Shown: positions 43,286 to 51,731 of the stretch, one piece after another
Position numbering within the stretch: the first letter of the stretch is position 1
Layout of the letters: the number at the start of each line of letters is the position of its first letter
From: Spirochaetaceae bacterium
GTDB lineage: Bacteria > Spirochaetota > Leptospiria > Leptospirales > Leptonemataceae
DNA: 64,000 bases
Direction: 5' to 3'
NCBI GenBank assembly: GCA_002730875.1
Contig: PCBI01000015.1
Coordinates: forward strand, 248,001-312,000
Notes under the pieces: generated by a model
The model's database searches: none
Told to the model about the DNA's origin: nothing
Seen by the model: the letters and a program-made list of their open reading frames with translations, nothing else
Translations under genes and position numbers: made by a program

Positions 43286-44341
43286 ATGGCTGACTGGTTG
43301 CGCACTCTGGAAGGAAAAACAGGAAGAGCAATTCTAAGCCTGCCGGAGGGCTTGCTCCGGTTTCTGTCGGGCGGGAAAAAGAGAAATGAGTCGGGATATC
43401 TTCTGGATGCCCGAATTCAAATGGGGCTTCTGCTTTCCCGGATCCATGAAGCTACCGAAAACCTGACTCCTCTTCATGCACGAAAGCAGCTGGCTGAATT
43501 GCTCGGCCACTTTGATCTGGAGCCCGAGCCTCTGGCCCGCCTTGAAAACCTTTCCATTCCCGGTCCGGAGAACCGTCGACTTCGTATTCGAATCTACGCC
43601 CCCACATGCGAAGCTCGTTTGCAGCCCGCAATGATCTATTTCCATGGCGGCGGTTATGTGATCGGCGATCTGGAAACAAATGACTCCATGCTAAGGCTTC
43701 TGGCTATAGAGTCCGGGCTGACTATTGTTTCGGTGGACTATCGTCTTGCGCCGGAGCATCCCTATCCGGCCGGCGCGGAAGATGGACTGGTAGCCTATAA
43801 ATGGCTACTGGAACACGGCAAGCATCTGGGCATTGATGCCAGCCGAATGGGCCTGGGCGGCGATAGCGCCGGCGGCAACATCGTTCTCTATATATCTCTG
43901 AATGCGAAGCGAAAGCGAATAAAGCGGCCCGCTTTCCAGGCGTTGATCTATCCCTGGGTGGACCTGGGAAATTCGGCGATTACGGATAGTTCCATGATCG
44001 AAATGGCCGAAGGTTTTGGTCTCACGGGAACCATGCTCGACTATTTTCGCCGACATGCTTTTCCGCAGAATACGGACTTTGAAAGCCCCCTTGTAAGCCC
44101 CTGCCATGCAAAGAAAGCCGATCTAAAAGCTCTGCCTCCTACGTTCATTCAGGTATGCGGCTTCGATCCGTTGCGCGACCAGGGACTGCGTCTGGGGAGC
44201 CTGATGCGGGAAGCCGGGGCTACAGTACAGGTCCGAAATTACGAATCGCTAATCCATGGCGCCATAAACCTGGCCCGAACAGTGCCCGAGGCAAAGCAGC
44301 TCATTGATGATCTGGGGCACTATCTTCTGGAAATCGGCTGA
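43286..44341 (+). CDS. Alpha/beta hydrolase, hormone-sensitive-lipase family
   Basis: Carboxylesterase of the HSL group. Oxyanion motif HGGG (120-123), nucleophile elbow GDSAGG with Ser 194, acid FDPLRDQG (Asp 294 or 298) and His 324 (SLIHGAI). VDYRLAPEHPYPA (150-162) is also diagnostic. 351 residues; the first 60 hold no signal peptide. Divergent from the GMC gene across 259 bp. With the GMC oxidoreductase and FMO next door it could hydrolyse esters or lactones formed by oxygenation. Confidence 0.94.
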   Translation: MADWLRTLEGKTGRAILSLPEGLLRFLSGGKKRNESGYLLDARIQMGLLLSRIHEATENLTPLHARKQLAELLGHFDLEPEPLARLENLSIPGPENRRLRIRIYAPTCEARLQPAMIYFHGGGYVIGDLETNDSMLRLLAIESGLTIVSVDYRLAPEHPYPAGAEDGLVAYKWLLEHGKHLGIDASRMGLGGDSAGGNIVLYISLNAKRKRIKRPAFQALIYPWVDLGNSAITDSSMIEMAEGFGLTGTMLDYFRRHAFPQNTDFESPLVSPCHAKKADLKALPPTFIQVCGFDPLRDQGLRLGSLMREAGATVQVRNYESLIHGAINLARTVPEAKQLIDDLGHYLLEIG

Positions 44342-44363
44342 TTCTCGCTTGCCCGGTAACGCA

Positions 44364-44393
44364 TTCGCCCGCCGTTCATCGTAGGGCGAACGG
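44364..44393. terminator. Possible bidirectional hairpin between convergent genes
   Basis: TTCGCCC (44364-44370) pairs with GGGCGAA (44384-44390); an alternative pairing CCGTTC/GAACGG overlaps it. No T run, so weak. It lies between the convergent esterase and rfaE2 stops. Confidence 0.3.
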
Positions 44394-44426
44394 AACCTTC
44401 GGCAAAGGCCGCGAAACCCGGGCGTT

Positions 44427-44927
44427 CTAGTCGCCGGTAGATTTGCTCTTCTTAATAATACTACTACTGGAGCGGCCTTCCAGGAACGGAAGGAGTACTA
44501 CTCTTCCGCCATAGGACTCGACCACTCGAGCTTCTGGTAGGGTTTCCGGTTTGTAGTCGCCGCCCTTGGTATGAATATCCGGCTGGAGAACAGAAAGCAG
44601 ATGCTCCGGAGTCTGCTCCGCGAACGGCACTATGAAATCCAGGCAGAATAATCCGGCCATGATGCGAAGCCGATCCTCCAGCGGTTGGATGGGACGATCG
44701 GGCCCTTTCAGGCCGCGTACAGATTCATCCGAGTTGAGTCCCAGAACCAGGCAGTCGCCCAGATCCCGGGCACGGCAAAGATATTCTACGTGCCCCCGGT
44801 GTAAGATGTCAAAGCAACCATTCGTGAACACAACAGTCTTCTGCGCTTTCTGCAGGCCCTGGATCTTTTTGCGAAGTTCCGATGCGTCAGTGTATATCTT
44901 GGATTCCAGCGTTTCCACGGCTTTCAA
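44427..44927 (-). CDS. rfaE2: ADP-heptose synthase nucleotidyltransferase (HldE C-domain type)
   Basis: Transfers AMP to D-glycero-beta-D-manno-heptose-1-phosphate for LPS core. Cytidylyltransferase motifs: VVFTNGCFDILHRGHVEYL (HxGH as HRGH), GLNSDESVRGLKG and HTKGGDYKPETLPEA. 166 residues as a stand-alone domain, which is fused to the kinase in E. coli HldE. Start is TTG with a strong GGAGG 9 nt upstream. The kinase (rfaE1) lies 120 bp upstream. Confidence 0.93.
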   Translation of the reverse strand: MKAVETLESKIYTDASELRKKIQGLQKAQKTVVFTNGCFDILHRGHVEYLCRARDLGDCLVLGLNSDESVRGLKGPDRPIQPLEDRLRIMAGLFCLDFIVPFAEQTPEHLLSVLQPDIHTKGGDYKPETLPEARVVESYGGRVVLLPFLEGRSSSSIIKKSKSTGD

Positions 44928-45047
44928 TAATCTATTCCTCCGATGATGGACGACAAACCAGGTGTTCTATCCAGGATAGAAGCCTTCTTTCAACTTTTTC
45001 TACAGCAATCTATGCCGACGCGTTTTTGCCCTGCAGACATGCTTTTC

Positions 45048-46025
45048 TCAATCCGAGGCCGCATCTAGAAGTTCTTCGGCCGTTACCGTGGCCGCTCCGA
45101 TGCGTCGGATCACCAGGCCAGCGGCGAAGTTGCTTAGATGGACCGCTTCTTCGAGAGTTCCTCCGCTGGCCATTACCAGAGTGAATACGGAAATTACAGT
45201 ATCGCCGGCTCCGGTGACGTCGAAGACCTCTGTGGCCACCGTGGGGAAGTGGCGGGTGCGGTCCGGTTCAATAAGGCTCATTCCCTTTTCTCCCCGGGTT
45301 ATGAGCAGACTCTTGCAGTTCAGTCGCTCCAGGATTTCCTTGCCCCCTGCTTCCACCGCTTCGTCGGTTTTTAGCTCGCGTAGCAAAAAGCGACCGGCTT
45401 CATGATGGTTCGGAGTGAGAATGTCTACGTTCTTATACTGACTGAAATGGGTTACCTGCGGATCAACGGCCACGTAGGCGCTTTGCTGTGCCGCTCGCTG
45501 AACAATGCGATCGATTAATTCGGGAACAATGACTCCCTTATCGTAATCCGAAAGAATGATGGCGGCGGATTCGCCCAGGGCCTGGTCCAGCCGATGCATC
45601 AAGGTATTTACTGTGGCGCTTTGAATCGGACTTCGATCTTCCAGGTCCAGGCGACATACCTGCTGGTTGGCCGCAAAGATTCTGGTCTTCCGTGTAGTGG
45701 GCCGGTCCAGCTTCTCGAATAGTATTCGTCCCTGATCCACTCCCAGTTCAATGAGATCCTTTTCCAGTTCCTGAGCCCGATCGTCAAAACCGCATATTCC
45801 GGAAGCCACTACCGGCACTCCCAGACTGCGAAGGTTGCATACTACGTTTCCTGCGCCTCCGGGAATGCGCTGGACTCGTTTTTGCTCTACAACCGGCACC
45901 GGGGCTTCCGGTGAGATACGTTCTACCTGACCGAAGATGTACTCATCGATCATGAAATCCCCGAGTACAATTATGGGACGTTTGGAAAATTCCGATATGA
46001 TTTGCTGTATTCGATCTCGCCTCAT
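45048..46025 (-). CDS. rfaE1: Heptose-7-phosphate kinase (HldE N-domain type)
   Basis: PfkB-family sugar kinase that makes heptose-1,7-bisphosphate for ADP-heptose. Signs: VLGDFMIDEYIFGQVERISPEAPVPV (family start, given in part), RIPGGAGNVVCNLRSLGV, LSDYDKGV, TPNHHEAGRFL and the PfkB signature DVTGAGDTVISVF. 325 residues, ATG at 46025, 7 nt after the next gene upstream ends. Function is paired with rfaE2. Confidence 0.94.
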   Translation of the reverse strand: MRRDRIQQIISEFSKRPIIVLGDFMIDEYIFGQVERISPEAPVPVVEQKRVQRIPGGAGNVVCNLRSLGVPVVASGICGFDDRAQELEKDLIELGVDQGRILFEKLDRPTTRKTRIFAANQQVCRLDLEDRSPIQSATVNTLMHRLDQALGESAAIILSDYDKGVIVPELIDRIVQRAAQQSAYVAVDPQVTHFSQYKNVDILTPNHHEAGRFLLRELKTDEAVEAGGKEILERLNCKSLLITRGEKGMSLIEPDRTRHFPTVATEVFDVTGAGDTVISVFTLVMASGGTLEEAVHLSNFAAGLVIRRIGAATVTAEELLDAASD

Positions 46026-46032
46026 GGGGAAC

Positions 46033-47079
46033 TCAGGGCATCACAAAAATGACTCTTGAATCTCGCAAAGCCTGTCGGCCGGTGCGGCTTCCCAGAATCC
46101 TTCGAGCGTCCGAGGAGTCAATCACCGCATCGCCGCTATTCATGATTTCCGTGGCGTAAACGATGGCGGGGCGCAAACCGGCATTCCCTCGATCCCGGGC
46201 ATCGGAAAGGTTTTTGAAGTATAGCACCGGCGGGCGGCTTAGCCCGGGCTGCAGGGTGCCGGGACCGTAGATGCGGCGACCATTACTCATATAGAGTGAA
46301 GGCCGAAGCACCGGTTCAAAATCCAGGCTGCTATCGATCATGACAATGATTCCCGTTATTTCGTCTTCGGGACCTTCCGGGCTCATGGAGGGTACGGACT
46401 CGCCGGAGCGGTCAGGAAGGATGCCCAGCAATCCGTTTCGGCCATAAAGATAAAGCCCCAGTTCCAGAGCTACGTATCCTTCTCCGGTGCGTCTGGACTT
46501 GATCTTCACCCGATCCTGAAGCGCTCCCATTTGCATGCGAAATCGTTCATTCTCTTGAAGAAGATCCAGAACTGTCTTGTTGGATTCCACTGGAAACGAT
46601 TTCAGCGCCTGGAACAGTTTGCCCATGGCCAGCCGATGGGCTTCTTCTCGGGCCATGGCCCGGGCTTCGGTGAGCGAACCTGGAGTATCCGCGGAAGGGG
46701 CGTCCTTACTGTTGACTCGCTTGAGAGGAACCTTTATGGACGTATAGATGAATCCGCCGGTCCAGTTTATAAAAGTGGAATCGTCAATCCGCTGCACAAA
46801 GTGGTAGGAACGAATGGCAAAGGGAGTCCCCGGTTCCGGCCCCAGAGCCATGGCCGCAGAAAAACCGGACAGTCCGAAAATCAAAGCGGCAAGGAGCAGA
46901 CCGCCGGTGCACAGAGCTGTCCGGGGAAAGAAGCGATGCTGCCAACATGCACCGGCCGCACCGGCAATGCCCGAGTGCAGGACCGGTGCAGAGCCCTGGC
47001 TTTTTCGGGATTGTCTGTCTGAGATGACTGTTGGGTCAGTACAGCCGGCGGCGGAGCGACCATATGATTTGCAGGACAT
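46033..47079 (-). CDS. Exported protein of unknown function
   Basis: A hydrophobic segment at about 57-76 (CTGGLLLAALIFGLSGFSAA) is a signal peptide or anchor; the first about 55 residues are Arg/Ser/Gly rich and the true start may be downstream. The middle contains EARAMAREEAHRLAMGKLFQALKSF, a helix like that in LPP20/FlgT-type proteins, followed by EGYVALELGLYLYG. The rest has a GIIVMIDSSLDFEPVLRPSLY segment, then RRILGSRTGRQALRDSRVIFV. I do not recognise a firm family. It lies in a tight operon between dinG and rfaE1 and is probably periplasmic. Confidence 0.75.
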   Translation of the reverse strand: MSCKSYGRSAAGCTDPTVISDRQSRKSQGSAPVLHSGIAGAAGACWQHRFFPRTALCTGGLLLAALIFGLSGFSAAMALGPEPGTPFAIRSYHFVQRIDDSTFINWTGGFIYTSIKVPLKRVNSKDAPSADTPGSLTEARAMAREEAHRLAMGKLFQALKSFPVESNKTVLDLLQENERFRMQMGALQDRVKIKSRRTGEGYVALELGLYLYGRNGLLGILPDRSGESVPSMSPEGPEDEITGIIVMIDSSLDFEPVLRPSLYMSNGRRIYGPGTLQPGLSRPPVLYFKNLSDARDRGNAGLRPAIVYATEIMNSGDAVIDSSDARRILGSRTGRQALRDSRVIFVMP

Positions 47080-47082
47080 AAT

Positions 47083-49290
47083 TCAGGTATCGGCAACCTG
47101 CCGGCTTTCCCACAGCTCTCTATAGGCGGATTCCAGTTCCCGGCGACTACTTACCGGTCTGGCCGGAGGCAAAGACTCCAGGATGGTTTTTCCGTAGCTT
47201 CGGGTACGAATCCTGGGGTCCAGAATGGCAATGATCCCCCTGTCTCGCTCACCTCGAATTAACCGACCGGCGCCCTGCTTCAAACGCAGGATGGCATGGG
47301 GTAACTGAATGGTCAGAAAGGGAACCTTACCGCTTTCCTTTTCGGATTCGATGCGCGCCTCCACCAGGGGGTCATCCGGGACCTGAAACGGTATTCTACA
47401 GAGGATTACGCTTCGAAGATCATCGCCGGATACATCGACTCCCTGCCAGAAACTTGCCAGACCAAAGAGCACCGACGACGGGTCTTTGCGGAATTCCCGA
47501 ATGGCCCGGCCCGCATCCATGTCCAGCTGCGAAATTACCGGAAAGCCAGCCTCATCCAGATAGTGGCCAAGGAGGTCATGGATTTGCTTTAAACTCTTTC
47601 TGGATGTGAACAACACGAAGCAGCCGCCCCCGGTAAGGCCCAGCATATGCTGGATCTCCGAAGCGCATCTTTCGTTGTAGAGTTGTTCGTTCTGAGCCGG
47701 GTCCGGGATGCTGGTGGGTAGATATAAGATGGCCTGTTGCGGATAATCGAAGGGCGACGGGATGCTGCGCTCCTGCAGGACCCCGGGATGGGATGGGCGA
47801 TGCGCCGAAGCCTGGTCTGTCTTCGCCAGGGCGTCGGTTGCTGCACTTGCTTCCCCGCGGTCGTAAGCTTCCGCTGTTGTATCCAGTGCAGAACTGGATT
47901 GGCTGTGACTCGCGGTACCCCTTGCATCCGAGGTATCTTTGGCGGATTTCTCTGCAACTCTACTATTGTTCGAGGGATCGCCGGAAAGCAATCCCAGCCC
48001 CTGGCGAATGAATGAGAAATCCGGTCCTGTTTTTAGCGTGGCCGAACAAAACACAGTGGCGTCCATAGATTGAATCAGTCTTTCTCGAATAAATGGACCG
48101 GATTGCACCGGCCCGGAGAAAAGATCTATACCTGCTTTAGAACCTTCGGCCCAGCGGACGTGGTTTTCCTTTTCGTCCACCGATATCTCTTCAAAGAACT
48201 GCATGGCTTCCATGAGGCGGTTCTTTTGAAACTGCAACTCGAGCATGTTCTCCGATTGCAGTCGGTCCTCTTCGCCGCTAAAAAGATCTTCTTCCTGGTC
48301 CATCCGGTCCTCCACCATGCGAAGGGTGTTTCGGCAGGCCTCCAGAAAACTGGAAAGCAGGGTGAGTCTGAGTCCGCGGCGAATTCTCACTCTGTGGCCG
48401 GGTTCCAGCCGAAACACATGCTGCAGTTCCTTTTTCAGGCCCTCCCCGGAATGCAATAGTTCCGGGTTCTGGATCAAGCCGGTACGAGCCAGCTGATCCA
48501 GTTCGGCAGGTCCCATGCGAAGGACACGGCTACGGTTGATGGTTTCTGCTACTCCGTGGGCTTCATCCACCACGATGGCACGGAAGTCTGGAAGTAACTG
48601 TCCTTTGCTTTCCAGGTGTGCCGCCAGCAGACTATGATTCATGATCAGTAAATGGGCCTGTCGCCACCGTTCCCTGGCCAGGAAGTACGGCGAATGATCG
48701 TAGTACATGCACTTGCGTCCCAGGCAGTCCTCGGAATCCCTTCCTACTTTGCTCCAGAGTTGCGGGCTCACCGGAGCTTCTGTGCGCATGGCTATGCTGT
48801 GCTCGGCATGGAATTCCAGCAGTCTTTCGTATTCTTCGGCTTTGTCAGGAGGGATTTCTTTGCCCACTCGGTGCATACGCCGGATACACAAATAGTTCGA
48901 TGCCCCCATGCAGACCTCGGCCCGGAATTCTTCTCCGCTCAGCCCCAGGGCCTTCAAAGCCAGAGGGAGATCCTTTTGTAGAATCTGTTGCTGTAAGTTT
49001 CGGGTTTCGGTGCTAATCGCCACGCGTACCTGGTTACGTCGTGCATAGGCGATGAGCGGAATCAAATAGCCCAGGGTTTTTCCTATCCCCGTGCCTGCCT
49101 CTATGATCAGCGTGCCCGACCCTGAAAGAGTGGAATGAACAGAACGAGCGAATTCCAGCTGCAGATCTCTGAGCTGGAATCCATCAATGTGTTCGGAAAG
49201 GGACTCGAAGGCGCCCTTCAGCGCCCGTGGAATGCTTGTTTTCTTTTGGTCCGAGGTATTAGAACCGGAGCTGTCCGGGGTTGGAGTCAT
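47083..49290 (-). CDS. dinG: DinG-family ATP-dependent DNA helicase
   Basis: Superfamily 2, XPD-like helicase. Walker A IIEAGTGIGKTLGYL; four Cys for an iron-sulfur cluster (CMGASNYLC and DCLGRKC); VVDEAHGVAETI (DEAH box); FVLFTSRKSLKQIH, GLASFWQGVDVSGDDLR and QGAGRLIRGERDRG at the C-terminal helicase half. It carries a Ser/Ala/Thr-rich insertion of about 80 residues near the centre (SHSQSSSALDTTAEAYDRG). ATG at 49290 preferred over TTG at 49311. Overlaps the end of the TPR gene by 32 nt. Confidence 0.93.
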   Translation of the reverse strand: MTPTPDSSGSNTSDQKKTSIPRALKGAFESLSEHIDGFQLRDLQLEFARSVHSTLSGSGTLIIEAGTGIGKTLGYLIPLIAYARRNQVRVAISTETRNLQQQILQKDLPLALKALGLSGEEFRAEVCMGASNYLCIRRMHRVGKEIPPDKAEEYERLLEFHAEHSIAMRTEAPVSPQLWSKVGRDSEDCLGRKCMYYDHSPYFLARERWRQAHLLIMNHSLLAAHLESKGQLLPDFRAIVVDEAHGVAETINRSRVLRMGPAELDQLARTGLIQNPELLHSGEGLKKELQHVFRLEPGHRVRIRRGLRLTLLSSFLEACRNTLRMVEDRMDQEEDLFSGEEDRLQSENMLELQFQKNRLMEAMQFFEEISVDEKENHVRWAEGSKAGIDLFSGPVQSGPFIRERLIQSMDATVFCSATLKTGPDFSFIRQGLGLLSGDPSNNSRVAEKSAKDTSDARGTASHSQSSSALDTTAEAYDRGEASAATDALAKTDQASAHRPSHPGVLQERSIPSPFDYPQQAILYLPTSIPDPAQNEQLYNERCASEIQHMLGLTGGGCFVLFTSRKSLKQIHDLLGHYLDEAGFPVISQLDMDAGRAIREFRKDPSSVLFGLASFWQGVDVSGDDLRSVILCRIPFQVPDDPLVEARIESEKESGKVPFLTIQLPHAILRLKQGAGRLIRGERDRGIIAILDPRIRTRSYGKTILESLPPARPVSSRRELESAYRELWESRQVADT

Positions 49291-49789
49291 TCGAGGTGTA
49301 GTTTTCTGCAAGCCCGCTCTTTTTCAATCGATTCAGAAAACGACTGGCAGCTTCAAAATCGGGTTTCATCCGCAACGCCAGGTTCAGATAGCGAATGGTT
49401 CGTTCCGGACGGTTCCATTGCTGGTAGATGCGGGCCAGGAAATAAAGCGCCACCGGATGCACTCGCTTGTCCGGACAGCGCAGACAGCGGTAGAACCAGG
49501 CGCAGGCCCGATCCAGTCTGTGGGTTTCATAGAGATACACGGCCAGTTCCAGTGTGGAAGTAGCGTTCTTCCGATCCTGGAGCACGGCTTTGTAGAGATA
49601 GCGGTCGCCTTTAGCCTGGTCTTTCATTTGTTGCGCGTAGAACCATCCGAGGACGCATCCTACTGTAGAGGACGGATCAATCTCATGGGCTCTTAACAAA
49701 AAATATTCCGCAGGCTCCATTTTGCCCTGCGCGGCCAAGTCCATGGCCTGTTGTATCGTGTTTAAGGAATCCTGTTTTGTTGTGTTCAT
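49259..49789 (-). CDS. TPR-repeat protein
   Basis: 176 residues from the ATG at 49789; longer frames run back into dxs. At least three TPR-like helix pairs: AMDLAAQGKMEPAEYFLLRAHEIDP, ALYFLARIYQQWNRPERTIRYLNLALRMKPD (given in part: LARIYQQWNRPERTI) and an intermediate pair. No signal peptide. Lies between dxs and dinG, 16 nt after dxs. Function unknown; probably a protein-interaction scaffold. Confidence 0.8.
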   Translation of the reverse strand: MNTTKQDSLNTIQQAMDLAAQGKMEPAEYFLLRAHEIDPSSTVGCVLGWFYAQQMKDQAKGDRYLYKAVLQDRKNATSTLELAVYLYETHRLDRACAWFYRCLRCPDKRVHPVALYFLARIYQQWNRPERTIRYLNLALRMKPDFEAASRFLNRLKKSGLAENYTSNDSNPGQLRF

Positions 49790-49805
49790 AAAGCAATTTC
49801 TTGCT

Positions 49806-51731
49806 TTATGCTTCGGAACTTCCGGCAACCCTCGATATGATTTTTCCTTCCGGGTAGCGCATCTGGCGGATGCATTCCGAAATCCTGGGGCCGCTGAGAT
49901 CGTATTCATCCATGATTTCTTCCCGGGTGCCATGATCGATGGACTCTGTGGGGAATGCGAATGTGCGAAGATGCTTCGCCTTGATATGCGCCGGTAGCTG
50001 TTCCAGGATGTTGGTGCTTGCGCTGCAATGGATGTAAGCGTCCTCTATGAATACGAAGCTATCCACTTCCTCCAGGGACTTGACCAGAGCGCGCATATCC
50101 AGCGGGCGAATCCAGCGAAGCCCCAGAACGGTGGATAGGATTCCATGTTCGTTGCGTAACAGTTTCTCTGCTTCCAGGGCCTGTTCCCACATAACGCCTA
50201 CAGAAACCAGCGCCACGTCCTTTCCATGTCCATGCACCACAGGGGCTCGATCCTGGATGTTTACCGGTTCGTTGATGGATTCCGGGTCGCAGGCCGCTTT
50301 GGGAAATCGCACCGCAATAGGCCCTTCATCGTAGCTTTCTGCATATTCCAGGAATGCTTTGAGCTCCGCGCCGCTAGCCGGAGCGTAAATCGCCATATTC
50401 GGCATCGTATAAAGGATGCCGGTATCGTACAGACCCTGGTGGGTTTCGCCGTCGGGTCCCACACACCCCCCGCGGTCGATTACGAAGCGTACAGGAAGGT
50501 TCATGAGCGCCACGTCCTGGATTAACTGATCCAAGGCACGGTTCAGAAACGTGGAATAAATGCACATGTACGGAATGGCGCCGCCGGATGCCAGAGCGCC
50601 GGCATAGGACACCGAGTGTTGCTCGGCAATGCCCACATCGTGAACGCGGTCCGGGTAGGTTTCGGAAAGCTTTCTAAGCCCGCTTCCTTCGATCATAGCC
50701 GGCGTTACCGCAACAGCCCGGGGGTTTTTCTCGAATATCTCCAGCAGAGTGTTCCCGACCACATCGCTGAAGCCGATCTGCTTGCTCGGCGCTTTCTTGA
50801 AGGTTCCGTCTTTCTTGTCGAATAGAGAGACGCTATGGTAGCGGATGGGATTCTCTTCCGCCGGTCGGTATCCCTTCCCTTTTTGCGTCAATGCATGGAT
50901 GAGAATAGGCCCTTTCATTTTTAGCGTACGCTTCAGTACGCGTACCAATTCATGTATGTCATGCCCATCGATGGGTCCAATGTAACGAAATCCAAAGTCC
51001 TCAAAAAGCGATCCAGGAGTGAGTAGATCCTTGATGGAGCGTTCCACTCGTTTGGAAAACATACGGAAAGCGGGTCCCAGTACAGGCAACCAGACCAGGA
51101 ATCGATACCACATACGACGCCAGCGGTTGTACAGCGAGCTGGTAAGCATGCGGTTGAGGTATTGGTTCAGGGCTCCCACATTGCGGGAGATGCTCATGTC
51201 ATTATCGTTTAGTATTACAACGCAGTCGTTCTTTACGTGACCGCCGTGGTTCAGGGCCTCAAAGGCCATTCCGGAAGCGATGGAAGCGTCGCCGATTACA
51301 GCTACGCATTTGTGGGACTTGCCCTGGATGTCCCGGGCCACTGCCTCACCCAGCACCTGACTGATAGAGGTGCCGGCATGACCGGTGTTATAGAGATCAT
51401 ACGGGGACTCTTCTCGCTTGGGGAAGCCAGACAGGCCATGGCGCTTTCGCACGGTGCGCAGTTTGTCTTTGCGACCGGTGAGAACTTTATGCGGGTAGAT
51501 CTGGTGGCCCACATCCCAGATAAGCTTGTCCTCCGGAGTATTCAGCACATAGTGCAGAGCCACGGTGAGCTCCACCACTCCAAGATTTGAAGCGAAGTGG
51601 CCGCCCACCTCCGACAGAGTATCGATAATGTATTCGCGTACGTCGTGACAGACCCCCGGCAGATCCTTGTCGGAAAGCTTCCGCAGATCTGCCGGCAGGT
51701 TAATCTGATCCAGTAGCGGGTAATTACTCAT
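49806..51731 (-). CDS. dxs: 1-deoxy-D-xylulose-5-phosphate synthase
   Basis: First step of the MEP isoprenoid pathway, thiamine-diphosphate dependent. Motifs: GHQIYPHKVLTGRKD, ESPYDLYNTGHAGTSISQVLG, VIGDASIASGMAFEALNHGG (ThDP-binding; the usual GDGxxTGG reads GDASIASG), LNDNDMSISRNVG, TQKGKGYRPAEENP, EQHSVSYAGALASGG and VIDRGGCVGPDGETHQG. 641 residues, complete. Its first 8 nt overlap the end of the cyclase gene. Confidence 0.96.
   Translation of the reverse strand: MSNYPLLDQINLPADLRKLSDKDLPGVCHDVREYIIDTLSEVGGHFASNLGVVELTVALHYVLNTPEDKLIWDVGHQIYPHKVLTGRKDKLRTVRKRHGLSGFPKREESPYDLYNTGHAGTSISQVLGEAVARDIQGKSHKCVAVIGDASIASGMAFEALNHGGHVKNDCVVILNDNDMSISRNVGALNQYLNRMLTSSLYNRWRRMWYRFLVWLPVLGPAFRMFSKRVERSIKDLLTPGSLFEDFGFRYIGPIDGHDIHELVRVLKRTLKMKGPILIHALTQKGKGYRPAEENPIRYHSVSLFDKKDGTFKKAPSKQIGFSDVVGNTLLEIFEKNPRAVAVTPAMIEGSGLRKLSETYPDRVHDVGIAEQHSVSYAGALASGGAIPYMCIYSTFLNRALDQLIQDVALMNLPVRFVIDRGGCVGPDGETHQGLYDTGILYTMPNMAIYAPASGAELKAFLEYAESYDEGPIAVRFPKAACDPESINEPVNIQDRAPVVHGHGKDVALVSVGVMWEQALEAEKLLRNEHGILSTVLGLRWIRPLDMRALVKSLEEVDSFVFIEDAYIHCSASTNILEQLPAHIKAKHLRTFAFPTESIDHGTREEIMDEYDLSGPRISECIRQMRYPEGKIISRVAGSSEA

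Noticed and set aside
49790..49933. Longer start for the TPR protein
   Set aside because: The extra codons lie antiparallel in content to dxs coding and precede no ribosome-binding site; ATG at 49789 is consistent with operon spacing.
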